Assembly (NCBI RefSeq): GCF_046054165.1
Contig: NZ_JBFNXK010000015.1
Span: 1-64,000 of the forward strand
Direction: 5' to 3'
From: Celerinatantimonas sp046054165
GTDB lineage: Bacteria; Pseudomonadota; Gammaproteobacteria; Enterobacterales; Celerinatantimonadaceae
Length of the DNA: 64,000 nucleotides
This document shows, piece by piece, positions 9,402 to 17,304 of this stretch. Each line of letters starts with the position of its first letter. Positions within the stretch are counted from its first letter, which is position 1. The position numbers and the translations under genes were made by a program. The notes beneath the pieces are model-generated. The model saw only the letters and a list, made by a program, of their open reading frames with translations. It did not search any database and was not told where the DNA came from.

Positions 9402-12400
9402 CTACATACCTTTGAGGAGCAACTGCACCGGTCCAATCAGCCCTGAAGCACGCAGCGGTGCATCCGCTTTAAAGGTTGGAGCAGAAGTCCACGCTAAAGG
9501 TTTTGCCCCTTTTTGTTTATCACCTATCAGACGGTTCACCCAAAGGTTAGCCACTTTCACTTCCAGCTTATTCGCGCCTTGATGAACGAAACGGCTTACA
9601 TCAACCATTTTTGGTGCATACCAAAGTGTGGCCACTTTTTTACCATTGACAAAGACTTGAGCTACATCCCCTACTTTGCCCAGATCCAACCACAGCGATT
9701 TTCCTTTATCTGGTACATTTGCAACATTTAACGTGGTTTGATATGACGTCGTTCCTGAAAAATATTTTACATCCGGGTTCGAGCTCTGCTGCAATGGCTG
9801 AAGCTGTTGCATAACTAACGGTTCCGGCAATTTCAAACCCTTCTCAAACGTAACCTGCCAGGGTCCTGTCACTTCTGAATGATGAAGTACTTTGGGAACC
9901 GCAACATTCCGATGAGTTACCTGAGTCGGCTGTTTAAATACCACATACAGCGATTGTTCTGGTTTTAGCTGCAGATCAACCTTAGTTTGGCCTGCTTTTT
10001 CACTATAACTAACCGCATGAGTCGAACCATCGACCGGATTCCACAGCATCGGCTGATAGCCGGAAACCCGAAAGGTTACCTGCTCTTGCATCGGGGAGCC
10101 CGTGCGATTATTCAGATAGTAGATATCACCTTTATCCAGACGACGATGAACGAACAATAACTTGTTCTGCTCAAAAGCATGATTATTCGTATTCACATCA
10201 TGCGCAATCCCCAGTTTTATCAGTGAATCATCTAAATTATGGGTACTTTGATCAATCACATTGGAAAGCGACCAAATCTCATCCACCAATTGTCCAAATT
10301 GTTGGTGATCACCACTCATACTTGGGTTCGCTATAGGTTTCTGCCCTACGATGAGCCCACCTTGATGAGCTAATTTAGCGAGCTGTTTTAAAGTATCCAA
10401 GGTCATATATTGACTGGTGCCATAAAGGGCTATCACCCGATAATGCGCCCCTCCGGGGCTGACAAATTCAACACGGTCACCATTTTTGACCGCACTCAAC
10501 TGTGCCAGCATATCTTTATTCAAAAAGTCATATGCATAATGTTTAGGGAGATCCGTTGGCTCACCCGATGCAAACATCGTGGTCACCGGTGTTTCCTCGC
10601 CATAGAATAGCCCGATATCCGCATTATAGTGACCTTGCTGCAGCAGATAGGCATTTCGAGAAATATAATCCACCCACGGACGCGCCATCTCAGCCCAAGT
10701 ATCATGGCGGTTAAAATATTGTCCAAAAATAAACAGCGATAACCCTGGGAGTTTCGTATCTTCAGGCTGATGCACTGAAGTATGGATGACCGGTCGGTTA
10801 ACCCCATATGCAAATTCTAAATCAATCACATGCTTCAGATCAGAAGGTGCAAAAGCCCAAGGCGAAAAAGCAGACGTCATTGATTCAGCGGCAACCAGAT
10901 TCTGTCCATAGAAATGAGCCGTTGAGGCCGCCCCTCGAATATCCCCCAGTAGCCCCGGACGCGGTGCTTTTTTCTGATCATAAGCCCACATCGCCGCCAT
11001 CGGCACATCGGTATAGTGACGCATGGCAATATCATCCCCTAATACGGGGCGTTGATCTTCGAGAGATTCACCGTAAACTTTAAGGTTAAACTGATGGGCC
11101 ACTTTGGCAATTGTGCCGTAGTGATTTTCTGCCATCATTTCACCTAATGTCGTTCTAAAATCATAGAGGAACTGATCACTGGCTTTCGCTGAACCAATCA
11201 GGACACCGGTCAACGCAGGGAGCCATGGTTTCGCATCATAACCTCGGCGCTTTTTGAATTCCTGCAACATTTTCGGAGTCCAGTTGGAAGCACCAATTTC
11301 AACACTGTCAGTCACTAATGTCGTAATACCGTGTTTTCCCATCAACTTATCACCGACGACCGCTTTGTACTTATTCAAATAAGTCGTGATGTATTGCCGC
11401 ACCGCATTAGCATCATATTTATCCACTTCCAGCCCTGTCGCTTCAGGTGTTGCCGGATGATTGGTTTTCCCAGTCAGTGACCACCCCATATGGATGATCT
11501 CCCAGTCGTGCCCTTTAGGGGGAACCCAACGAATAGTTCCATCCGCAGCAACCTTATCGGACAAGTCAACTACCTTCGTCAGTTGAACGCCTTTTTCATG
11601 AAACTGATTATTTAAATCGTAATAGTTATGAACGGTCGTAAACCCAGCTTTAGCTTGGAATTCTGAAATTTGTGGCTCCGGAGATAACTCAAATGCTTCA
11701 ACCGATACACTGCCGGTCATCGCCGGTGGAAATAAATCTAATATTTCAGCGCCTTTAGCCCCACCCAGCAGATCAGCGGAAGAAGCCGGAGATTTAGGGG
11801 TGATAATCACCCGAAACTGCTTGGCAGAAACGGCATTAAAGCCAATGGTTGTCGGTGTTGCCATAATTGGGAACATACCCACACGCTGCCATTTACCATC
11901 AATTTTCGCCTGCAATTCAGCTGGGTTCAGTCGCTCTGGAGAAAACGGCATCAAGCCATCTTTGATCATCAATCGAGCTGAACGCAACGTTGTGGGTTGC
12001 TTGTAAGAAAGATAAAAAATAGCCTGATTATTATCATTAATTGGCACTGACAAAGTGCTCTGTGAAGAATGATCCGTTAGCGCTTTGCTATCCACCACAT
12101 GGCCTGCAATAAGCACATCGGGTGTGTCGGTAACCGCTGCATATTGAAGTGGAACGGCATAAACGCCAATATCACCCGACACACTAAGAGCCTTGGCTTT
12201 TAGCTCATCTTTAGAATAAAGTGCGGCTGCATGAACATTCTGAAAAGGACCGGTAACCGTTGGATAATTCGGTAGTTTTTTAGCGATAGGCGCGCCACCT
12301 TTGACCACCATTTTGGACCAGGTGACTTTTTTCATCCCATCTTTGGGTTTAACCCACGGTCCACCGGTTTCACTCCAGCCTGCAGATGAAGCGATCCCGA

Positions 12401-12767
12401 ATTCCATCCCGTAGTGATCGGCCTTTTCAACCGCGTGACGGAATGCTTTTTGCCATCCGGGAGTCATATAAATTAAACGATTAGGTACAATTTGTGGTGT
12501 CGGCATACTCGCATCAAAGTTATGCAACCCACCGATCCCCATTCGATGCATCCAAGCTAAATCTTTATCGATGCCATCAATGGTGATGTTGCCATTCATC
12601 CAATGCCACCATACTCGAGGTCGGGCTGAATTAGGAGGAGATATAAAATTTCTTTCCAGTACAGTTGTTTCAGCACTCGCATAAGTCGGTTGATAAATTC
12701 CGAGCGATACCGAAACAGCCAGCATACAGAATAAAAAGGGGGTTCTTTCTTGCTTGTTATGATTCAT
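9402..12767 (-). CDS. secreted glycoside hydrolase family 106 alpha-L-rhamnosidase
   Basis: Predicted exported enzyme releasing terminal alpha-L-rhamnose from plant or bacterial glycans. The 1,121-residue protein has a signal peptide (hydrophobic CMLAVSVSLGIYQPTYASA, cleavage near residue 32). The GH106 N-terminal block RPRVWWHWMNGNIT with RMGIGGLHNFD follows. A catalytic-region segment VTDSVEIGASNWTPKM with EFKKRRGYDAKPWLPALTG and a further acidic segment VYGESLEDQRP are present. The C-terminus (about 960-1121) is a beta-sandwich resembling a galactose-binding domain (SLWLDLGKVGDVAQVFVNGK). Length fits the family. The start has AGGA upstream. Expression is predicted to be gated by a RAT-terminator at 12862-12937 and CRP. 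The substrate itself cannot be read from sequence. Confidence 0.9.
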   Translation of the reverse strand: MNHNKQERTPFLFCMLAVSVSLGIYQPTYASAETTVLERNFISPPNSARPRVWWHWMNGNITIDGIDKDLAWMHRMGIGGLHNFDASMPTPQIVPNRLIYMTPGWQKAFRHAVEKADHYGMEFGIASSAGWSETGGPWVKPKDGMKKVTWSKMVVKGGAPIAKKLPNYPTVTGPFQNVHAAALYSKDELKAKALSVSGDIGVYAVPLQYAAVTDTPDVLIAGHVVDSKALTDHSSQSTLSVPINDNNQAIFYLSYKQPTTLRSARLMIKDGLMPFSPERLNPAELQAKIDGKWQRVGMFPIMATPTTIGFNAVSAKQFRVIITPKSPASSADLLGGAKGAEILDLFPPAMTGSVSVEAFELSPEPQISEFQAKAGFTTVHNYYDLNNQFHEKGVQLTKVVDLSDKVAADGTIRWVPPKGHDWEIIHMGWSLTGKTNHPATPEATGLEVDKYDANAVRQYITTYLNKYKAVVGDKLMGKHGITTLVTDSVEIGASNWTPKMLQEFKKRRGYDAKPWLPALTGVLIGSAKASDQFLYDFRTTLGEMMAENHYGTIAKVAHQFNLKVYGESLEDQRPVLGDDIAMRHYTDVPMAAMWAYDQKKAPRPGLLGDIRGAASTAHFYGQNLVAAESMTSAFSPWAFAPSDLKHVIDLEFAYGVNRPVIHTSVHQPEDTKLPGLSLFIFGQYFNRHDTWAEMARPWVDYISRNAYLLQQGHYNADIGLFYGEETPVTTMFASGEPTDLPKHYAYDFLNKDMLAQLSAVKNGDRVEFVSPGGAHYRVIALYGTSQYMTLDTLKQLAKLAHQGGLIVGQKPIANPSMSGDHQQFGQLVDEIWSLSNVIDQSTHNLDDSLIKLGIAHDVNTNNHAFEQNKLLFVHRRLDKGDIYYLNNRTGSPMQEQVTFRVSGYQPMLWNPVDGSTHAVSYSEKAGQTKVDLQLKPEQSLYVVFKQPTQVTHRNVAVPKVLHHSEVTGPWQVTFEKGLKLPEPLVMQQLQPLQQSSNPDVKYFSGTTSYQTTLNVANVPDKGKSLWLDLGKVGDVAQVFVNGKKVATLWYAPKMVDVSRFVHQGANKLEVKVANLWVNRLIGDKQKGAKPLAWTSAPTFKADAPLRASGLIGPVQLLLKGM

Positions 12768-12861
12768 TTGCTCTTCCTAATCAATATAGTGACATTCTGA
12801 AGCTAACACGATAATCGAGGGCATCCCTTTCATGACTCTGAGTCATTCAAAACTCAGAGAT

Positions 12862-12914
12862 AAAAAAACCCGAAATAATCCAACACGGATTCGTTTTGGA
12901 TTATTTCGGGTTTT
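12862..12914 (-). terminator. conditional intrinsic terminator in the GH106 leader
   Basis: Perfect 19-bp inverted repeat (12865-12883 with 12896-12914) around a 12-nt loop. On the - strand it is followed by seven T residues. It lies 95 nt upstream of the GH106 start in the orientation that would stop GH106 transcription. Its 5' arm shares AAAACC with the overlapping RAT. Confidence 0.88.
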
Positions 12915-12937
12915 GCCCAATCTAATGGTTACAAGCC
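12909..12937 (-). promoter_or_regulatory. BglG-type ribonucleic antiterminator (RAT) of the GH106 gene
   Basis: The 29-nt - strand sequence begins GGCTTGTAACC and ends TTGGGCAAAACC, matching the RAT consensus of BglG/SacY/LicT regulators (GGATTGTTAC at the 5' side, GGCAAAACC at the 3' side). The CCA/TGG inner stem and asymmetric internal loops can form. The last six bases overlap the terminator stem, the arrangement in which protein binding to the RAT prevents termination. Confidence 0.82.
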
Positions 12938-13067
12938 CGTTTTATATAATTATTAATATAAATTTAATAAATTTTTAACTTTATAAATTGCAATTAATTA
13001 TCAGCATCAAATACAACCGAAATACTAAAATTTAATTTATAAAATTAAAATTAAAGATATATCCATA

Positions 13068-13083
13068 TGTGATTTGGATCACA
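13068..13083. promoter_or_regulatory. CRP-cAMP site 1
   Basis: TGTGATTTGGATCACA is a perfect TGTGA-N6-TCACA palindrome. It is the more GH106-proximal of two sites and is suitably placed to activate leftward transcription toward GH106. Confidence 0.82.
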
Positions 13084-13108
13084 ATGAACGTATGTAATCG
13101 GGTTCATT

Positions 13109-13124
13109 TGTGATGTGTATCACA
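13109..13124. promoter_or_regulatory. CRP-cAMP site 2
   Basis: TGTGATGTGTATCACA is a second perfect TGTGA-N6-TCACA palindrome, centred 41 bp from site 1 (about four helical turns). TATAAT hexamers at 13129 and 13154 lie downstream on the + strand, toward the porin. Confidence 0.82.
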
Positions 13125-13300
13125 AAAATATAATGTAAATTGTTAATTAACTATATAATTCTGATTTATCAAGGTACTAAGATATATTTAAATTAATGCC
13201 CTGAGATTACTATCACACTTTGATTCATTGCTGATTGTAAGAATCATAAAATTTGGTAACACTTAATACAAATCAGCATTAAATACAGTTTGTAAACGCA

Positions 13301-13328
13301 GGATTGTAACCGTTAATCGGGCAAAACC
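13301..13328 (+). promoter_or_regulatory. BglG-type ribonucleic antiterminator (RAT) of the SLH porin
   Basis: The 28-nt element begins GGATTGTAACCG and ends CGGGCAAAACC, matching the BglG-family RAT consensus. CCG/CGG forms the inner stem. Its last six bases (AAAACC) are the first bases of the terminator stem that follows, exactly as in the divergent GH106 leader. Confidence 0.85.
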
Positions 13329-13377
13329 TGGATTTCCAATAGTTTTTATAACTAGTGGTGATCCAGGTTTTTTTATG
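13323..13377 (+). terminator. conditional intrinsic terminator in the porin leader
   Basis: AAAACCTGGAT pairs with ATCCAGGTTTT, with an inner TAGTT/AACTA hairpin, followed by a run of T residues. It sits 207 nt upstream of the porin start, so read-through is required for porin expression from the CRP-linked promoter. Confidence 0.82.
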
Positions 13378-13583
13378 CTCAAAATTCGTTGTAATTACAT
13401 ATCAATGCTTACTAACTCAAATAACCAAGTAATCAGGATGATAATACTACGTATATATCAATCTCTATAATCTGGTTCATTTGATAAAGGTAGTAAATTT
13501 TGAGCATTATAAATCTAAGTTTTTGAATGGCTTCATTAAATTAATGATGACTCGATAGAGGAATTTTAAAAGGGATATAAAAT

Positions 13584-15038
13584 ATGAAAAATATACGACG
13601 TAATCATTTAGCAGCATTACTAGGGATATATTTTTGCAGTATAGGGAACTCAGTCGCATCTGATTTTATTACACCTTTTGATCATGTTCCTCGGGATAAC
13701 TGGTCATATACTGCCATCAATAAACTATCTGAAGATGGGCTGATTGACAAAAGTGAAGTTGAAACGAAAAAGCCCATGGAACGCTATCAAATTGCGGTCT
13801 TGGTCGCGAAAGCACTCTCTAAATATGATAATGCTTCAGCGGATGACCAAGCGCAAATCAACAAACTTCTCCGAGAATACAGTGATGATCTAAAAGCCAT
13901 TGGTGTTCGACGTAAATCTCCGACACCCCAAGATACGGATACTTCTGAGAGCAAAACTCAAATTGCCAGTACAAATAAAGAACAACAGCCAGATAATACC
14001 TTGGAAGATACAAATCAGGATATTATTGTCGCATCTACAGATACGTCCAGTAATTTGGCCGATAAACCTAAAGTCTCCCACATTCAAACGGTGGCTTTTA
14101 CTCAGCAAGATAAAAATAAACTGGAACATCTGCCAAATCTACGCGGTATCATTAAAAACTATTATTACAATCAAAGACGAGGAAATAAAAAAGTTAGCAA
14201 TTTATATCAAGATGTGCGTTTAAGTCTTTATGGTAATATTAATAAACAGTGGTCATATGATTTCGACTTCCTGTATAAACCTAATGAAAATGAACGACTT
14301 GGTGGAGCAACCAACGATTTTAGATCAGTATTAGATACAGCTCCGGGGATGGCCAGTAATGGGGCTTCACTGACAGGAACCAATCTATTTAATACGAATA
14401 CGACGGCAGTTATTGGTTATCAATGGATTGGTGTTCGCAATGATAACTGGGTTTATAACAATGGCCTCAAAGGGATCAGCTTATTTACCAAAGTTAAAGA
14501 TGTAAATCTAGGTGCGCAATATGGACCTCTTGACTTAGTTTATAACCATGGATTTAGCCATAAAAATACGGCGGTTGTTCTCTCCGCATTCGGTAATATC
14601 AAAAATACCTATGTCGGGGGTATTCATTGGTATATCGATGATAAAACCAATAACTGGATCTATCGGATTAATGAGCTTCAAATTAAACAGCCGCTATGGA
14701 GAAACTGGATGCTCAACTTAACTGGGGCCAAATCTAATGATGATACTGAAAATAAACTTTATAGCTTGAAATTAAGTTATGGGGAAATGAATAGTCAAAT
14801 TCCTGGCTCTTACTATCTCTATACGGATTATCACTACGTTGGAACTTATGCCACGCTCGAACCCGATGGTGATCGCGGGATCTCCAATGGAGTCGGTCTA
14901 AAAGGTTTCCGATTCGGTGTACGTTACGCACCATTTAAAGGTGTTCAGGTCCGTAGTTCGATTATGCCTTGGGATAAAGTTATCGCGACAGGTGACAGTG
15001 CACGAGTATTTAACATGGCAGTCTATGTTGAACTGTAA
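13584..15038 (+). CDS. outer-membrane porin with N-terminal S-layer homology domain
   Basis: Predicted outer-membrane beta-barrel of 484 aa. The signal peptide ends near residue 26 (SIGNSVAS). One SLH-like domain follows (about 28-85: FDHVPRDNWSYTAINKLSEDGLID through ERYQIAVLVAKAL). Next comes a polar, low-complexity linker rich in S, T, D and Q (about 105-170). The rest is a barrel-like region of alternating aromatic strands (YYYNQRRGNKK to the C-terminus). The architecture resembles OmpM-type porins of Negativicutes and SLH-OprB porins of cyanobacteria. The last residue is Leu rather than the usual Phe, so barrel assembly is inferred. Divergent from GH106 with matched RAT and CRP control, it probably admits the glycan or its products. 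Confidence 0.72.
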   Translation: MKNIRRNHLAALLGIYFCSIGNSVASDFITPFDHVPRDNWSYTAINKLSEDGLIDKSEVETKKPMERYQIAVLVAKALSKYDNASADDQAQINKLLREYSDDLKAIGVRRKSPTPQDTDTSESKTQIASTNKEQQPDNTLEDTNQDIIVASTDTSSNLADKPKVSHIQTVAFTQQDKNKLEHLPNLRGIIKNYYYNQRRGNKKVSNLYQDVRLSLYGNINKQWSYDFDFLYKPNENERLGGATNDFRSVLDTAPGMASNGASLTGTNLFNTNTTAVIGYQWIGVRNDNWVYNNGLKGISLFTKVKDVNLGAQYGPLDLVYNHGFSHKNTAVVLSAFGNIKNTYVGGIHWYIDDKTNNWIYRINELQIKQPLWRNWMLNLTGAKSNDDTENKLYSLKLSYGEMNSQIPGSYYLYTDYHYVGTYATLEPDGDRGISNGVGLKGFRFGVRYAPFKGVQVRSSIMPWDKVIATGDSARVFNMAVYVEL

Positions 15039-15091
15039 TTCAGACATTGATATTACAGTTTTATACTCACGTTAAACTACCATCAGCTTTC

Positions 15092-15128
15092 CACCAAAAC
15101 CGAGTACTGACAATATTCGGTTTCGGTG
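15092..15128. terminator. hairpin between convergent porin and amidohydrolase genes
   Basis: CACCAAAACCGA and TCGGTTTCGGTG form a 12-bp stem with one mismatch (a G-U pair on the - RNA) and a 13-nt loop. No T tract follows on either strand, so it may be a weak or Rho-assisted end point for both genes. Confidence 0.45.
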
Positions 15129-15185
15129 AAACATCAAATAATCAATAAGTTATTTGTTTTTCCACATTCCCAATAGCTATCTATT

Positions 15186-16328
15186 TTATCCACAATAATG
15201 GCGCGCAATATGCTCAAACATTTTCGCTGCGGGGACCAAAAGCTCATCTGGATAATCGAAGTCAATATGGTGTAACGGGGGTTGTTGTTCCCCTGAGCCC
15301 AATCCAAACATAGCACCGTTAAAATGTTCCGTAAAACATCCAAAATCTTCGCCCCATTTAAATGGCTGGGGACGATGATAAACTTCCTGCCCAAATTGAT
15401 GACATATTTGTTCTAGTACATCAACCGCTTCAGTATGATTTTCACAGCTACGAAATATGTCAAGCCAGTCATAATGAACCGCTAATTGCTGGTCATGAGC
15501 AATCTGTTCAATTTGTTGCTGGAATTTTTTAGCCAACAGATCCATTCGTTCATTGCCCCAACAGCGCAATGTAAAATGCACTTCTCCATCACCAGGCATC
15601 GTGCCATAAGCAGTTTCCCCCATATGAACACAAATCGGTGTAATTAATTGAAAATCTGCTTTTTCAGGCTGATTCAAGCTCCATCGTTCAGCCAGCTGCA
15701 ACAATTGTGCAATAGCATAAGCCGGACAAATTCCCTGTTCGGGCTCAGCGGCATGCGCAATTCGGCCTTTGAATTGAATCGCAATACTTTGAACTGCTGC
15801 GGTAAAATGTTGATGCCGTAAAACCACTTGTCCCAGTGGATATCCCGGCAAATTGTGATAAGCGAATGCGGCATCATACTGAACTCCCAGTTGTTTAAGA
15901 GCCCGAACCATCATCGGCCCCCCTTGGCCAGTCTCTTCTGCAGGCTGAAACAAGAGATCAACCTGCCCCCGAACCAAGGGAGTTTCGCTTAATTGAATGG
16001 CACAACCTAACAACGAGCTACAGTGCCCGTCATGGCCACAGAGATGCGCCACGCCAGCCGTAACACTAGCGTATGACTTTTCAGATGATTCCTGAATCGG
16101 TAAAGCATCAATGTCAGCCCTCAGTAAAATATTAGGCCCTTCATGGGAGCCTGAGAAACGGGCCAAAAGACCATTTTGATCTAAAGGGAATAATTGTGGC
16201 GGATGACGGAGCTTATTCAGTTTTTCAGTTAATAGTAAAATGGTATTTTTTTCACAGCCGGACAACTCAGCATGATGATGAATTTGATGCCTTATATTAG
16301 TTAATTCTAGTTTTAGCGATTGATTCAT
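15186..16328 (-). CDS. M20D-family amidohydrolase (N-acyl amino acid hydrolase type)
   Basis: Zinc-dependent amidohydrolase of the hippurate hydrolase/aminoacylase/IAA-amino-acid hydrolase group, 380 aa, without signal peptide. Metal-site motifs include LRADIDALPIQE, HLCGHDGHCSSLLG (Cys/His/Asp cluster), QPAEETGQGGPMM and the dimerisation-domain segment RIAHAAEPEQGICPA. The terminal His lies near LHHIDFDYPD. The natural substrate cannot be assigned. It is convergent with the SLH porin and divergent from the trehalose operon, with a 238-bp AT-rich promoter gap and no clear functional link to either. Confidence 0.88.
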   Translation of the reverse strand: MNQSLKLELTNIRHQIHHHAELSGCEKNTILLLTEKLNKLRHPPQLFPLDQNGLLARFSGSHEGPNILLRADIDALPIQESSEKSYASVTAGVAHLCGHDGHCSSLLGCAIQLSETPLVRGQVDLLFQPAEETGQGGPMMVRALKQLGVQYDAAFAYHNLPGYPLGQVVLRHQHFTAAVQSIAIQFKGRIAHAAEPEQGICPAYAIAQLLQLAERWSLNQPEKADFQLITPICVHMGETAYGTMPGDGEVHFTLRCWGNERMDLLAKKFQQQIEQIAHDQQLAVHYDWLDIFRSCENHTEAVDVLEQICHQFGQEVYHRPQPFKWGEDFGCFTEHFNGAMFGLGSGEQQPPLHHIDFDYPDELLVPAAKMFEHIARHYCG

Positions 16329-16566
16329 TATTATTAATGATATTTAATGATTGATATCCTATTATCATATCAATAAGTACAAATTTTTAAACTAATTATT
16401 TATCCATTATAGCTATATAAATGATTCATCTACTTAATTGCTCGATGTGAATATCTTACCAGATTAATATATGGATTTCATTAGCATAAACCATAGAAAC
16501 TTGTTTTATGCTCCTATTCGCGTTATGTTTATAATAATAAAATTAGCGATAGAAGTGATAAAGTAG

Positions 16567-17304
16567 ATGAAATTACCTTCATTAAATTTAGATCAAGCCG
16601 CTATATTTTTTGATTTTGACGGGACCTTGGTCGATTTACAACAAACACCGGATATGGTTGTGGTTAACTCTCGTCTTAAGCTAATGCTGACTCAGTTAAA
16701 TATACAAACTAATCAATCCATTGCTATTATCAGTGGTCGAAGTATTGCATCGCTTGATCAACTATTGGACCTTTCTCAAATAACCCTAAGTGGTAGTCAT
16801 GGCATGCAATATCGCTATGCCAATCAAACCCAGATCCTACATCACCCTGATGTTATTCCTATACAAGAATCCATTTATAAAGAAGCTAAACTCTTTTGTG
16901 AAACTCATAATTTATTATGGGAAGTCAAACCATTATCAATTGCCATTCACTACCGAAACAGACCAGAATTAGAAAACGTTATAGAAAAATTTTTACATAA
17001 ATTTATTAAGCAAAATAATAAATTTGAAATTCAGGGAGGTAAATATATTCGAGAATTAAAACCAAGAGGAATTTCAAAAGCATCTGCACTAGAATTATTT
17101 ATGCAGCACCCCCCTTTTAAGTCACTTACCCCTTGGTATTTGGGTGATGATATTACTGATGAAGATGCATTTAATTGGGTGAATCAACATCAAGGCATTT
17201 CAATTAAAATTGGAGAAGGAAAGACCCAGGCAAAATATCATATCGACACTCCAGATGATGTTTTGAAATTTTTTCAAACTAACCTAATCAAAGAGGAGTC
17301 ATAA
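16567..17304 (+). CDS. otsB: trehalose-6-phosphate phosphatase OtsB
   Basis: HAD-superfamily phosphatase that dephosphorylates trehalose 6-phosphate to trehalose in the cytoplasm. The 245-residue protein has motif I FFDFDGTLVDLQ, motif II IISGRS, the family segment GSHGMQYR, the basic motif ELKPRGISKASAL and motif IV YLGDDITDEDAF. It is first in a three-gene operon and its stop overlaps the next start by one base. E. coli has the same enzyme pair but without an intervening GH15 gene. Confidence 0.95.
   Translation: MKLPSLNLDQAAIFFDFDGTLVDLQQTPDMVVVNSRLKLMLTQLNIQTNQSIAIISGRSIASLDQLLDLSQITLSGSHGMQYRYANQTQILHHPDVIPIQESIYKEAKLFCETHNLLWEVKPLSIAIHYRNRPELENVIEKFLHKFIKQNNKFEIQGGKYIRELKPRGISKASALELFMQHPPFKSLTPWYLGDDITDEDAFNWVNQHQGISIKIGEGKTQAKYHIDTPDDVLKFFQTNLIKEES

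Larger units (their letters stand above)
12768..13583. other. 816-bp divergent control region between GH106 and the SLH porin
   Basis: Very AT-rich and without a supported coding gene. From left to right it holds the - strand terminator and RAT, an AT tract, two perfect CRP palindromes, the + strand RAT and terminator, and about 200 bp of leader before the porin. Each flanking gene therefore has a leader of more than 200 nt ending in a conditional terminator. The + leader after the terminator (13378-13583) shows only an A/G-rich ribosome site (AAAAGGG) before the porin. Confidence 0.85.

Noticed and set aside
9495..9510. GGTTTTGCCC inside the GH106 coding region as a third RAT
   Set aside because: It lacks the 5' half of the RAT and a terminator, and lies within codons.
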